The notes below the pieces were generated by a model. The model was not told the origin of the DNA. It saw only the letters and a program-made list of their open reading frames with translations, and searched no databases. DNA of 64,000 nt from Pseudonocardia benzenivorans CB1190. GTDB taxonomy: Bacteria > Actinomycetota > Actinomycetes > Mycobacteriales > Pseudonocardiaceae. Shown in pieces: positions 15,264 through 23,141 of the stretch. The stretch spans positions 4,836,001-4,900,000 of the forward strand of contig NC_015312.1 in assembly GCF_000196675.2 (NCBI RefSeq), given 5' to 3'. Position numbers and translations under genes: made by a program. How positions within the stretch are numbered: position 1 is the stretch's first letter; each line of letters opens with the position of its first letter.

Positions 15264-15380
15264 GACTGCACCGTCATGTGGTCATCATCACTGAGCCGGG
15301 CCCGGTTCGCCAGAGCATCGCCCGGGTGGACCTGCCGTGTCCGTCCGGTGACGGTCCGGGTCCTGCTCGGCGCCGGTCCC

Positions 15381-15854
15381 TCAGCCGCCCGTCGCCGCCC
15401 CGTCGACGACGACGAAGCTCCCGTAGTGGTCGCCGGTGTAGTACAGCTCCTGGCCCGCACCCGTGACGAGCCGGCGCGCCCCGCGGTCGGTCTCGCCGGG
15501 CGTCGGGACGGTGAACTCGTGGTAGTAGCCGCGCGGTTCGGCGGGCAGCAACCTCTCGGCGTTGGCGAAGACGACGCCGTCGCGGTCGTAGCGGTAGGGA
15601 CCGCCCGACCTGATCTGCGAGTACACGGTGGCGGCCTCGGGTGGCAGCGCGCACAGTGGCTGGACCGGCAGTTTCGACGCCGACGCGCCCGGGACCTGCG
15701 ATGAGACGACCACGCAGCCCGTCGACGCGGAGCCCGGGTCCGCCGCGGGCGTCCCGCTGCGCCCGGTGACCAGTCCGACGGCGACCAGCCCGGCGAGCAC
15801 GGCGAGGGCGACCAGCGCGACGCGCACCGATCCGCCGCGACGCGGCGAGGTCAC
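15381..15854 (-). CDS. Secreted or membrane-anchored guanyl-specific ribonuclease (barnase/RNase Sa family)
   Basis: The protein (157 aa) has a hydrophobic helix at residues ~11-30 (signal or anchor), a linker with two Cys (47, 68), and a microbial ribonuclease domain. Catalytic residues are visible: Glu113 in YHEFTVPTPG, Arg128 in GARRLVTG and His143 in YYTGDHYGSF. Such enzymes cut RNA after G. The GTG at 15854 is used because it follows the upstream gene's stop by one base. The barstar gene follows. It could serve phosphate/nucleotide scavenging or act as a toxin against competitors. Confidence 0.85.
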   Translation of the reverse strand: MTSPRRGGSVRVALVALAVLAGLVAVGLVTGRSGTPAADPGSASTGCVVVSSQVPGASASKLPVQPLCALPPEAATVYSQIRSGGPYRYDRDGVVFANAERLLPAEPRGYYHEFTVPTPGETDRGARRLVTGAGQELYYTGDHYGSFVVVDGAATGG

Positions 15855-15855
15855 C

Positions 15856-16122
15856 TCAGGGCTCGTCCGTCCGCGCCGGCAGCAGGTCGGCCGGGGCACC
15901 TGCCACCGGGTCCAGCAGCGGCTCCGGCGCCCGGCCGGGCCGGTTCGCGCGCGGCAGCGCGTCGTAGATCGTCTCGACGACGCCGGACACCCGGTCGACG
16001 AGGATCGCCAGGCCCGCGCACACCGGCAGCACGACGACCGCGGCCAGCACGACCTGCAGCGGGAAGGCCAGCTGGGTCACCCACAGCTCGACCGCGTCCC
16101 ACCAGTCCGCCACCGCCCGCAC
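15856..16122 (-). CDS. Small membrane protein heading the ribonuclease-barstar operon
   Basis: The protein (88 aa) starts at a GTG. One strong membrane helix at residues ~18-42 is followed by an amphipathic stretch (VSGVVETIYDALPRA) and a polar, proline-rich C-terminus. I recognise no family. Its stop is one base from the ribonuclease GTG, so the two are coupled. Possible roles are anchoring or export of the nuclease, but nothing in the sequence proves this. Confidence 0.6.
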   Translation of the reverse strand: MRAVADWWDAVELWVTQLAFPLQVVLAAVVVLPVCAGLAILVDRVSGVVETIYDALPRANRPGRAPEPLLDPVAGAPADLLPARTDEP

Positions 16123-16165
16123 ACGTCACACGGTAGACCCGGGCCGTGTTGGCTAGGTTCTGGGC

Positions 16166-17131
16166 ATGTTCGCCGTCTACGCCGCCGCGCCGAATGCCGA
16201 CTCCCCCCTCGACTCGCTCACCGTCGGGGAGCGACCCGATCCGGAGGTGCCCGAGGGCTGGGTCGCGGTGAAGGTGGGGGCGGCGAGCCTGAACATGCAC
16301 GACCTGTGGACGCTGCGAGGCGTCGGCATCAAGCCCGAGCAGTTCCCGATGATCCTGGGCTGCGACGGCGCCGGCACGCTCGAGGACGGCACGGACGTCG
16401 TCATCCACTCCGTGATCGGCGACCCGGCCTGGCGCGGCGACGAGACCCTCGACCCGCGGCGCACGCTGCTGACCGAGAAGTACCAGGGCACGATGGCCGA
16501 CACGGTCGTCGTGCCCGCGCGCAACGCCGTGCCCCGCCCCACCGGGCTCTCCGCCGCGCAGGCCGCCGTCATGGGCACCGCGTGGCTGACGGCCTACCGG
16601 ATGCTGTTCACCAAGTCCGGCCTGCAGCCGGGCCAAACGATGCTCGTGCAGGGCGCCTCCGGCGGCGTGTCGACGGCGCTGGTCCAGCTCGGCCGGGCCG
16701 CCGGCATGCGGGTCTGGGTCACCGGCCGCAGCGAGGAGAAGCGTGCGCTGGCCGAGAAGCTCGGCGCGCACGCGACGTTCGAGTCGGGCGCGCGGCTGCC
16801 CGAGCGGGTCGACGCGGTCTTCGAGAGCGTCGGCAAGGCGACGTGGGGGCACTCGATGCGCTCGGTGCGCCCGGGCGGCGCGATCATCTGCTGCGGCTCG
16901 ACGAGCGGCCCCGACGCGAACGCCGATCTGCAGCGGCTGTTCTTCCTGCAGATCCGGGTCGAGGGCTCGACCATGGGCACCCGCGACGAGCTCGCGAACC
17001 TGCTGCAGTTCGTCGCGAACGCCGGGATCGACCCCGAGATCGGCCTCGAGCTGCCCATGAGCGAGGCGACCGAGGGCTTCCGCGCGATGCTCGAGGGCAA
17101 TACAGCCGGCAAGATCGTGTTCACTCACTGA
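16166..17131 (+). CDS. Zinc-independent MDR-family alcohol dehydrogenase/quinone oxidoreductase
   Basis: The protein (321 aa) is of the medium-chain dehydrogenase/reductase superfamily. It has the GroES-like N-terminal fold (VKVGAASLNMHDLWTLRGVG, ILGCDGAGTL) and the NADPH-binding QGASGGVSTALVQLGRAAG near residue 158, where the usual GAxGGVG motif is conserved. The structural zinc Cys cluster is absent, pointing to the quinone-reductase branch. A MarR regulator gene follows 78 bases downstream on the same strand and may control it. The substrate is unknown. Confidence 0.85.
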   Translation: MFAVYAAAPNADSPLDSLTVGERPDPEVPEGWVAVKVGAASLNMHDLWTLRGVGIKPEQFPMILGCDGAGTLEDGTDVVIHSVIGDPAWRGDETLDPRRTLLTEKYQGTMADTVVVPARNAVPRPTGLSAAQAAVMGTAWLTAYRMLFTKSGLQPGQTMLVQGASGGVSTALVQLGRAAGMRVWVTGRSEEKRALAEKLGAHATFESGARLPERVDAVFESVGKATWGHSMRSVRPGGAIICCGSTSGPDANADLQRLFFLQIRVEGSTMGTRDELANLLQFVANAGIDPEIGLELPMSEATEGFRAMLEGNTAGKIVFTH

Positions 17132-17209
17132 CACCGAAAACGACCTTTTCCCGGCATCTTCCCAGCAAAGTGGCCGAGATAGCTCAATCGTCAAGTACAG
17201 TCGGTCACC

Positions 17210-17677
17210 GTGTCTGAGCCATTCAGTCGATCGGCGCCGGGGGCTGTCGCCGCCGCCCCGGCGCCGCGCGTACCCGGCCTGGTCGAGCTGCTCGACCGCG
17301 TTGACCGTGCCGTCGCCACGGCACTGGTCCCCGCGACCACGTCCGAGGGGGTCAGCCGCGACGGCTGGCGGGTCCTCCTGATGCTGGCCAGGGGAGGTGG
17401 CCGGAGCATGGGTGAGATCGCCGGCCACACCGCTCTGCCGGCCCCGACGGCGACCCGCGTCGTCGACCGGCTGGTCGCCTCAGGGCTGGCCTACCGCCGC
17501 CACGACCCCGTCGACCGGCGCCGCGTGCTCGTGCACCTGGCGGCCGAAGGGCGCGGCGTGGTCGAACGGGTGTGCGGGATGGTGGAACGCCGGATCGGCA
17601 CCGCACTGGGCGCCCACCCCCGCGAACGCGCCCAGCTGGCCGACCTGCTGGCGCACCTGGCCGACACCTCGGCCTGA
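17210..17677 (+). CDS. MarR-family transcriptional regulator
   Basis: The protein (155 aa) is a winged-helix MarR regulator. The helix-turn-helix reads GGRSMGEIAGHTALPAPTATRVVDRL (residues ~62-87; recognition helix PAPTATRVVDRL), and the wing contains HDPVDRRRVLVHLAAEG, the typical DxRxxxV/L-type pattern. N- and C-terminal helices form the dimer interface. The GTG start is at 17210. The 78-bp upstream gap is less GC-rich than its surroundings and includes TCAATCGTCAAGTACAG, a likely promoter region. Targets probably include the adjacent dehydrogenase; this is inference. Confidence 0.85.
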   Translation: MSEPFSRSAPGAVAAAPAPRVPGLVELLDRVDRAVATALVPATTSEGVSRDGWRVLLMLARGGGRSMGEIAGHTALPAPTATRVVDRLVASGLAYRRHDPVDRRRVLVHLAAEGRGVVERVCGMVERRIGTALGAHPRERAQLADLLAHLADTSA

Positions 17678-17687
17678 GGTCCGGACA

Positions 17688-17715
17688 GCCCGGGCGGCGC
17701 GGTCGCCACCCGGGC
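17688..17715. terminator. Bidirectional hairpin between marR and lepA
   Basis: GCCCGGGCGGC (17688-17698) and GCCACCCGGGC (17705-17715) form an 11-bp stem with one mismatch and a 6-base loop in the gap between two convergent genes, a natural site for a shared terminator. Confidence 0.55.
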
Positions 17716-17722
17716 CCCGGTC

Positions 17723-19579
17723 CTACTTCTTCGCCTTGTCCGCCGACGAGTCCGTCGACAGCGCCGCCACGAAGGCCTCCTGCGGAACCTCGACCCGGCC
17801 GATGGTCTTCATCCGCTTCTTGCCCTCCTTCTGCTTCTCCAGCAGCTTGCGCTTGCGGGTGATGTCGCCGCCGTAGCACTTGGCCAGCACGTCCTTGCGG
17901 ATCGCGCGGATGTTCTCGCGCGCGATGATCCGCGACCCGATGGCCGCCTGGATCGGCACCTCGAACTGCTGGCGCGGGATCAGCTCGCGCAGCTTCGTCG
18001 TCATCGAGGTGCCGTAGGAGTAGGCGTCGTCCTTGTGCCGGATCGCCGAGAACGCGTCGACCGGCTCGCCCTGCAGCATGATGTCGACCTTGACCAGGTC
18101 CGACTCCTGCTCGCCCGCCTCCTCGTAGTCGAGGCTCGCGTAGCCGCGCGTGCGCGACTTCAGCGCGTCGAAGAAGTCGAAGATGATCTCGGCCAGCGGC
18201 ATCGTGTACCGCAGCTCGACGCGCGTCTCGGACAGGTAGTCCATGCCGCCGAGCTGCCCGCGCCGGTTCTGGCACAGCTCCATGATCGTGCCGACGAACT
18301 CCGACGGCGCCAGCACCGTCACCTTGACGACCGGCTCGAAGATCTGCGCGACCCGCCCCGTCGGCCAGTCCGACGGGTTGGTGACCAGCTGCTCGGCGCC
18401 GTCGTCGCGCACCACCCGGTAGACGACGTTCGGCGCCGTCGAGATCAGGTCGAGCCCCGCCTCGCGCTCCAGCCGGTCACGGGTGATCTCCAGGTGCAGC
18501 AGGCCCAGGAAGCCGCACCGGAACCCGAAGCCCAGCGCCGCCGACGTCTCCGGCTCGTAGGTGAGCGCCGCGTCGTTGAGCTGCAGCTTGTCGAGCGCCT
18601 CGCGCAGGTCCGGGTACTGCGAGCCGTCGACCGGGTAGAGGCCCGAGTAGACCATCGGCCGCGGCTCCCGGTAGCCGGTGAGCGGCTCGCTCGCGCCGTG
18701 CCGCTGGCTGGTGACCGTGTCACCGACCTTCGACTGCCGGACATCCTTCACCCCGGTGATCAGGTATCCCACCTCGCCGACGCCCAGGCCGTCCGACGGC
18801 TTGGGCTCCGGCGAGACGATGCCGACCTCGAGAAGCTCGTGCGTCGCGCCCGTCGACATCATCCGGATCCGCTCGCGCGGGGTGATCTTCCCGTCGACGA
18901 CCCGGATGTAGGTGACGACGCCGCGGTAGGTGTCGTACACGGAGTCGAAGATCATCGCCCGGGCCGGTGCGTCCGGGTCGCCGACGGGCGGGGGCACCTG
19001 CCGGACGACCTCGTCGAGCAGCTCGCGCACGCCGTCGCCGGTCTTGGCGCTCACCCGCAGCACGTCCTCGGCCTCGCAGCCGACGATGTGGGCGATCTCG
19101 GCGGCGTAGCGGTCGGGGTCGGCGGCGGGAAGGTCGATCTTGTTGAGGACCGGGACGATCGTCAGGTCCTTCTCCAGCGCCAGGTACAAGTTCGCGAGCG
19201 TCTGCGCCTCGATGCCCTGCGCCGCGTCGACCAGCAGGATCGCGCCCTCGCACGCCTCGAGCGCGCGGGAGACCTCGTAGGTGAAGTCGACGTGGCCGGG
19301 GGTGTCGATCAGGTGCAGGACCACGTCCTGCTCCGAGCCGTCCTCGCCGGTGACCTTCCACGGCAGCCGGACGTTCTGCGCCTTGATCGTGATGCCGCGC
19401 TCGCGCTCGATGTCCATCCGGTCGAGGTACTGCGCCCGCATCGCGCGCTCCTCGACGACCCCGGTGAGCTGCAGCATCCGGTCGGCCAGGGTGGACTTCC
19501 CGTGGTCGATGTGGGCGATGATGCAGAAGTTCCGGATGCGCTCCGGTGGGGTGAACGTGCGGTCGGCGTACGTCGTCAC
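17723..19579 (-). CDS. lepA: Elongation factor 4 (back-translocating ribosomal GTPase)
   Basis: The protein (618 aa, family ~600) has the translational GTPase motifs: G1 AHIDHGKSTLAD (~residues 22-33), G3 DTPGHVDF (~91) and G4 NKIDLP (~145). The LepA-specific C-terminal domain is recognisable by VLAKCYGGDITRKRKLLEKQ near the end, which reaches towards the peptidyl-transferase centre. EF4 assists ribosome assembly and rescues stalled or mistranslocated ribosomes; it is membrane- or cytosol-located. The GTG at 19579 is preceded by an AAGGA site. A 20-residue N-terminal extension precedes the GTPase domain. Confidence 0.97.
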   Translation of the reverse strand: MTTYADRTFTPPERIRNFCIIAHIDHGKSTLADRMLQLTGVVEERAMRAQYLDRMDIERERGITIKAQNVRLPWKVTGEDGSEQDVVLHLIDTPGHVDFTYEVSRALEACEGAILLVDAAQGIEAQTLANLYLALEKDLTIVPVLNKIDLPAADPDRYAAEIAHIVGCEAEDVLRVSAKTGDGVRELLDEVVRQVPPPVGDPDAPARAMIFDSVYDTYRGVVTYIRVVDGKITPRERIRMMSTGATHELLEVGIVSPEPKPSDGLGVGEVGYLITGVKDVRQSKVGDTVTSQRHGASEPLTGYREPRPMVYSGLYPVDGSQYPDLREALDKLQLNDAALTYEPETSAALGFGFRCGFLGLLHLEITRDRLEREAGLDLISTAPNVVYRVVRDDGAEQLVTNPSDWPTGRVAQIFEPVVKVTVLAPSEFVGTIMELCQNRRGQLGGMDYLSETRVELRYTMPLAEIIFDFFDALKSRTRGYASLDYEEAGEQESDLVKVDIMLQGEPVDAFSAIRHKDDAYSYGTSMTTKLRELIPRQQFEVPIQAAIGSRIIARENIRAIRKDVLAKCYGGDITRKRKLLEKQKEGKKRMKTIGRVEVPQEAFVAALSTDSSADKAKK

Positions 19580-19730
19580 TCAGGTTCCTTCGCTGCGGGT
19601 GACCTCCATCGTCCCATGTCGGTCGCCGCGGCCTGCGGCCTCCCGGCCGCCCACCGATCCGGTGACCTGCGCGTGCGTCGGGTGTGAGCGGCGACACCAT
19701 CGGGAACGTGGGGATCAGGAGGTGTCCCCC

Positions 19731-20942
19731 ATGACCACGACGCCGAACCAGACGCCGTACGAGCCGCGGCACCGCGCGGCACCGTCGCCGCAGGACCCGC
19801 CGCCACCCGATATGCAGGACGCGATACCTCCCGACGACGCGCCGGGGGCACGGCACGCCGCCGTCGACCCTCCGACGGCGCCCGGTCCACACGTGGCACC
19901 CGGCCCGGCCAGGCCTCCCCGCGGTACCGGTCCGGGTCCCTCCGGTGCACGAGCCGACGCCGCTCCGGGATCCGGTCCGCGGACCGGCGCCGCCCCCGAG
20001 ACCGTGGCCGGCCGAGGCGCGGCCGACGGCGGCGGTCCGCAGACCGGCGCCGCTCCGGGGGCCGTGTCAGAGGAGTCCGCGCCGGGCGCCGGGGACGGGC
20101 GGGGCCCGGCCGGCTGGGTCGGCCGGACCGTCCACGGCCGCGACGGTGTCCGGCTGGGCACGCTCTCCGGGGTGCATCCGCCGGCCGACGGCTCCACGGT
20201 GCCGTGGGGCGTCGTCAAGGAGAGGTTCGGCAGGCGCCGGCTGGTACCCCTCGACCGCGCGACCCCGCACGGCGACGACGGCGTCGCGGTGCCGGTCGAC
20301 CGCGCGGCGTTCCGCACCGCGCCCGCGGCCCGCTCCGGCGAACCCGACGCCCACACCCGCTCCGAGCTCGACCGGCACTATGCCGGGCGCAGCGCTCTCA
20401 TCATGGCGCGCGAGCGGCAGCACGAGCGGTTCGGCGGGGTCAAGTTCGGTGCGGCGTTCTTCGGCTGGATCGTCGCCGTCGGGCTGACGGTCATCCTGCT
20501 CGGGATCGCCGCGGGCCTCGCCGCGGCCACCGGATTCTCCCTCGACCTCTCCGGGTCCCCCGCCAACCCCGCGCCCGAGACCGTCGGGCTGGTCGGCGCG
20601 ATCACGATCGTCGTCGTGATGGGGCTGGCCTACCTCGGCGGCGGGTACGTCGCCGGGCGGCTCGCGCGGTTCGACGGCGCCCGCAACGGCACGGCCACCT
20701 GGGTCCTCGGTCTGATCGTGACGATCGTGCTCGGTATCGCCGGCGCGGTCGCGGGCGCGGAGTACGACGTCATGGACCGCATCGTGCTGCCCTCGATCGC
20801 GCTGCCGACGGGCGCGCTGACCATCGGCGGCATCGTCCTGCTCGTGGTCGTCGCGATCGTCACCCTGCTGACCGCGACCCTCGGCGGGCGGCTGGGCGAG
20901 CGCTACCACCGCCGCGTCGACCGGGCCGGCGCGCCCGCCTGA
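19731..20942 (+). CDS. PRC-barrel-like membrane protein with Pro-rich N-terminus
   Basis: The protein is 403 aa with the ATG at 19731 after a strong AGGAGGTG site. Residues 1-125 are Pro/Gly/Ala-rich and probably disordered. Residues ~127-205 resemble a PRC-barrel (GRTVHGRDGVRLGTLSGV, then VPWGVVKERFGRRRLVPL). After a charged linker (LDRHYAGRSALIMARERQHE) come four membrane helices at about 245-268, 288-312, 325-345 and 360-385. The membrane half resembles uncharacterised actinobacterial integral membrane proteins. Function unknown. It is divergent from lepA. Confidence 0.72.
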   Translation: MTTTPNQTPYEPRHRAAPSPQDPPPPDMQDAIPPDDAPGARHAAVDPPTAPGPHVAPGPARPPRGTGPGPSGARADAAPGSGPRTGAAPETVAGRGAADGGGPQTGAAPGAVSEESAPGAGDGRGPAGWVGRTVHGRDGVRLGTLSGVHPPADGSTVPWGVVKERFGRRRLVPLDRATPHGDDGVAVPVDRAAFRTAPAARSGEPDAHTRSELDRHYAGRSALIMARERQHERFGGVKFGAAFFGWIVAVGLTVILLGIAAGLAAATGFSLDLSGSPANPAPETVGLVGAITIVVVMGLAYLGGGYVAGRLARFDGARNGTATWVLGLIVTIVLGIAGAVAGAEYDVMDRIVLPSIALPTGALTIGGIVLLVVVAIVTLLTATLGGRLGERYHRRVDRAGAPA

Positions 20943-20989
20943 CCCGGGCACCGGCGCCCCGGCCCCTCGCGCCCGGGGCCGCCCCCGAG

Positions 20990-21100
20990 CCGCAACCCCA
21001 CTGCTCTCCTCGGGCTGGGAGAGAGCAGCGGGGTTGCGGCCGGTCGGTGGCGCGCAACCCCACTGCTGCCGACCGCATGCGAGACGACCGTCAGGTTGCG
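20990..21100. repeat. GGTTGCG/CGCAACC palindromic repeat cluster, copy A
   Basis: Between two convergent genes, a 19-bp hairpin (20990-21008 with 21021-21039, one G-T change) is followed by further GGTTGCG (21032, 21094) and CGCAACC (21053) motifs joined by GGCCGGTCGGTGG. The same words recur at 34180-34330. The first hairpin can also serve as a bidirectional terminator. Confidence 0.75.
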
Positions 21101-21128
21101 ACCGGATGCCGTGGCGGCGTGCGGGCGT

Positions 21129-21716
21129 TCAGACGGGACGACCGTCCGGCGGGGCACTGTGCCAGCGCCATTCCTGCAACCGGGGATGGTCGGCGTCGAG
21201 GGCGCAGCGGCCCGTCGACCAGCGCAGTGTGGGCCAGGAGCGCGCCCCTCGCGGCGCCGCCGGGAACAGGCGGTGCAGGACGTGCTGGGCGAGATGGGCG
21301 TCGGGCTCGAAGACGAGCCCGAGCCCGCGGGCGGCGTCGTCGGTGTGCACCAGCAGCTCCAGGCAACCCATCGCGGCGAAGCCGGCCGGATCGGCGGCGC
21401 CGAAGGGATGATGCCCGCGGACCTCGGGCGGCATCGTCTCGACGACGCAGGCGAGCACCTCCGCGCAGACCGCCGTCGTGGCCAGCAGCTCGGCAGCCGG
21501 GACCGCGGGGTCGAGCCGCACGTGCAGCGCCGCGACCGGCGAGCCGCCGGCGGCGAGGTCGGCCGCGAACTGCAGCAGCGTCTGCCCGACGTGCGCGACC
21601 ACCCCGGCCACGGACATGTCGACGCCGCTCGCCGCGACCGACCAGTCCCGCTCGGCAGCGGGTTCGAGCAGCGTCGCGCTCGCGGCAGCGGCCTGGCGCA
21701 CGTCGTCGGCGTCCAT
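21129..21716 (-). CDS. DinB/mycothiol maleylpyruvate isomerase-like protein
   Basis: The protein (195 aa) is a second member of the actinobacterial DinB-like family in this window. The first His helix is DMSVAGVVAHVGQTLLQF (residues ~33-50), and the distal ligand segment is MGCLELLVHTDDAARGLGL (~112-130), where H and D positions match family ligands. TIGR03083/03086-type relatives bind a divalent metal and often use mycothiol. The ATG at 21716 is preferred over one 9 codons earlier. It is transcribed away from the SPFH gene; the intervening 105 bp contains the GATAGC sites. Confidence 0.7.
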   Translation of the reverse strand: MDADDVRQAAAASATLLEPAAERDWSVAASGVDMSVAGVVAHVGQTLLQFAADLAAGGSPVAALHVRLDPAVPAAELLATTAVCAEVLACVVETMPPEVRGHHPFGAADPAGFAAMGCLELLVHTDDAARGLGLVFEPDAHLAQHVLHRLFPAAPRGARSWPTLRWSTGRCALDADHPRLQEWRWHSAPPDGRPV

Positions 21717-21747
21717 CCGGAGAGGGTAGGACCCCCGTCGCAAAAAG

Positions 21748-21789
21748 TGATAGCACGTTCCGCCAGAAAATAGCTATCATCTAGATAGC
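21748..21789 (+). promoter_or_regulatory. Candidate operator: three GATAGC half-sites
   Basis: GATAGC occurs at 21749-21754, inverted (GCTATC) at 21773-21778 and direct again at 21784-21789. The last two form a 6-bp palindrome with a 5-base spacer. The AT content is far above local average and the region ends 32 bases before the SPFH start, so it should overlap the promoter (TAGATA at 21782 could be a -10). The ribbon-helix-helix protein in the same operon is the obvious candidate binder. Confidence 0.5.
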
Positions 21790-21821
21790 GGCCGGACACC
21801 CCGGCCCGGGGGAGGAAGATC

Positions 21822-22742
21822 ATGAGCGCGCAGGACACCCGTAGCGCCGAACTCGACGTCACGCCGGTGCGGATGCCGGACCCGGCTGTCCGCGAGCACA
21901 GGGCCTGGGGGCCGAACGGTTTCGTGGGGCTGCTCGTCGGGCTGGTACTCGTCGGCGCCGGGATCGCGGCGATCGCGGCCGGCACGGGGGTGCTGATCGG
22001 CCTCGGCGTCGTCGCGCTGGTCGCCGGGTTGTTCACGCTGCGCGGCCTGACCACGGTCGCGCCCGGCGAGGCGAAGGTCGTGCAGTTCTTCGGCCGCTAC
22101 GTCGGCACGGTCCGGACGTCGGGGCTGCGCTGGGTCAACCCGCTCACCAGCCGGCAGAAGATCTCCACCCGCATCCGCAACCATGAGAGCGACGTCCTCA
22201 AGGTCAACGACCTCGACGGCAACCCGATCGAGATCGCCGCCGTGGTCGTGTGGCAGGTCGAGGACACCGCCCGCGCGGTCTTCGAGGTCGACTCCTTCGT
22301 CGCGTTCGTGCACACCCAGACCGAGACCGCGATCCGGCACATCGCCACCAGCTACTCCTACGACTCGCACGACGACGACCGGCTCTCCCTGCGGCAGAAC
22401 GCCGAGGAGATCACCGAGCGGCTCTCGCGCGAGATCGGCGACCGCGTGGAGTCCGCGGGCGTGACGATCATCGAGTCGCGGCTGACCCACCTCGCCTACG
22501 CGCCCGAGATCGCCGGTGCGATGTTGCAACGCCAGCAGGCCGGGGCCGTCGTCGCGGCCCGGGGGCGGATCGTCGAGGGCGCCGTGGGGATGGTCGAGAT
22601 GGCACTGGCCCGGCTGTCGGAGCGCGAGATCGTCGAGCTCGACGAGGAGCGCAAGGCCGCGATGGTGAGCAACCTGATGGTGGTGCTGTGCGGCGACCGG
22701 GCGACACAGCCGATCGTCAACGCGGGCTCGCTGTACCACTGA
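21822..22742 (+). CDS. SPFH/band-7 (stomatin-prohibitin-flotillin) membrane protein
   Basis: The protein (306 aa) has two adjacent N-terminal membrane helices (~35-75) followed by the SPFH domain starting at TTVAPGEAKVVQFFGRYVG (~76-94) and including TRIRNHESDVLKVNDLDG and IEIAAVVVWQV. The C-terminal helix region (ARGRIVEGAVGMVEMALAR, then LDEERKAAMVSNLMVVL) is typical of the oligomerising coiled segment. SPFH proteins form large membrane-bound rings that organise lipid domains or restrain proteases. The gene is followed 10 bases later by a ribbon-helix-helix gene, a recurrent actinobacterial pairing. Confidence 0.88.
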   Translation: MSAQDTRSAELDVTPVRMPDPAVREHRAWGPNGFVGLLVGLVLVGAGIAAIAAGTGVLIGLGVVALVAGLFTLRGLTTVAPGEAKVVQFFGRYVGTVRTSGLRWVNPLTSRQKISTRIRNHESDVLKVNDLDGNPIEIAAVVVWQVEDTARAVFEVDSFVAFVHTQTETAIRHIATSYSYDSHDDDRLSLRQNAEEITERLSREIGDRVESAGVTIIESRLTHLAYAPEIAGAMLQRQQAGAVVAARGRIVEGAVGMVEMALARLSEREIVELDEERKAAMVSNLMVVLCGDRATQPIVNAGSLYH

Positions 22743-22752
22743 CCGGACGACG

Positions 22753-22962
22753 ATGCCCGATCGCAAGAGCTTCCTGCTCCGGCTCGACCCGGCGGTCCAC
22801 GATGCCCTCGCCCGTTGGGCCGCCGACGAGCTGCGCAGCACCAACGCGCAGATCGACTTCCTGCTCCGCGAGGCGCTGCGCCAGGCCGGCAGGCTGCCCT
22901 CCGGGGCCACGGGCCCTCGCCGTCGCGGGCGACCGCGCAACGACGAGCCCGCAGAGCCCTGA
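22753..22962 (+). CDS. Arc-type ribbon-helix-helix DNA-binding protein
   Basis: The protein (69 aa) opens with the DNA-contacting strand KSFLLRLDPAVHDALARWA, followed by helix B NAQIDFLLREALRQAG, an Arc/MetJ-fold dimeric repressor pattern. The tail RRRGRPRND is basic and could add non-specific DNA contacts. It is often annotated as a HicB-like antitoxin, but no toxin gene is present here; the partner is the SPFH gene 10 bases upstream. Autoregulation through the GATAGC half-sites is inferred. The Arc operator of phage P22 also uses TAGA-containing half-sites. Confidence 0.78.
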   Translation: MPDRKSFLLRLDPAVHDALARWAADELRSTNAQIDFLLREALRQAGRLPSGATGPRRRGRPRNDEPAEP

Positions 22963-23141
22963 CCCTCCGGCTGGTGAGCCACGTGCGGCCCGACCCTCCG
23001 ACCGTGCTGCGGGATGCGCTTCCGCTGCCGGTCGACGGGTCGGCCGGGTGTGTGCGGGCGTCGGGTGAGTCGGCCGAGCCGTCGCGACCGAGGCGCCGAG
23101 ACCTGACCTGCGTTCGTCGGCGTACGGGGCGTTCGTGACGG

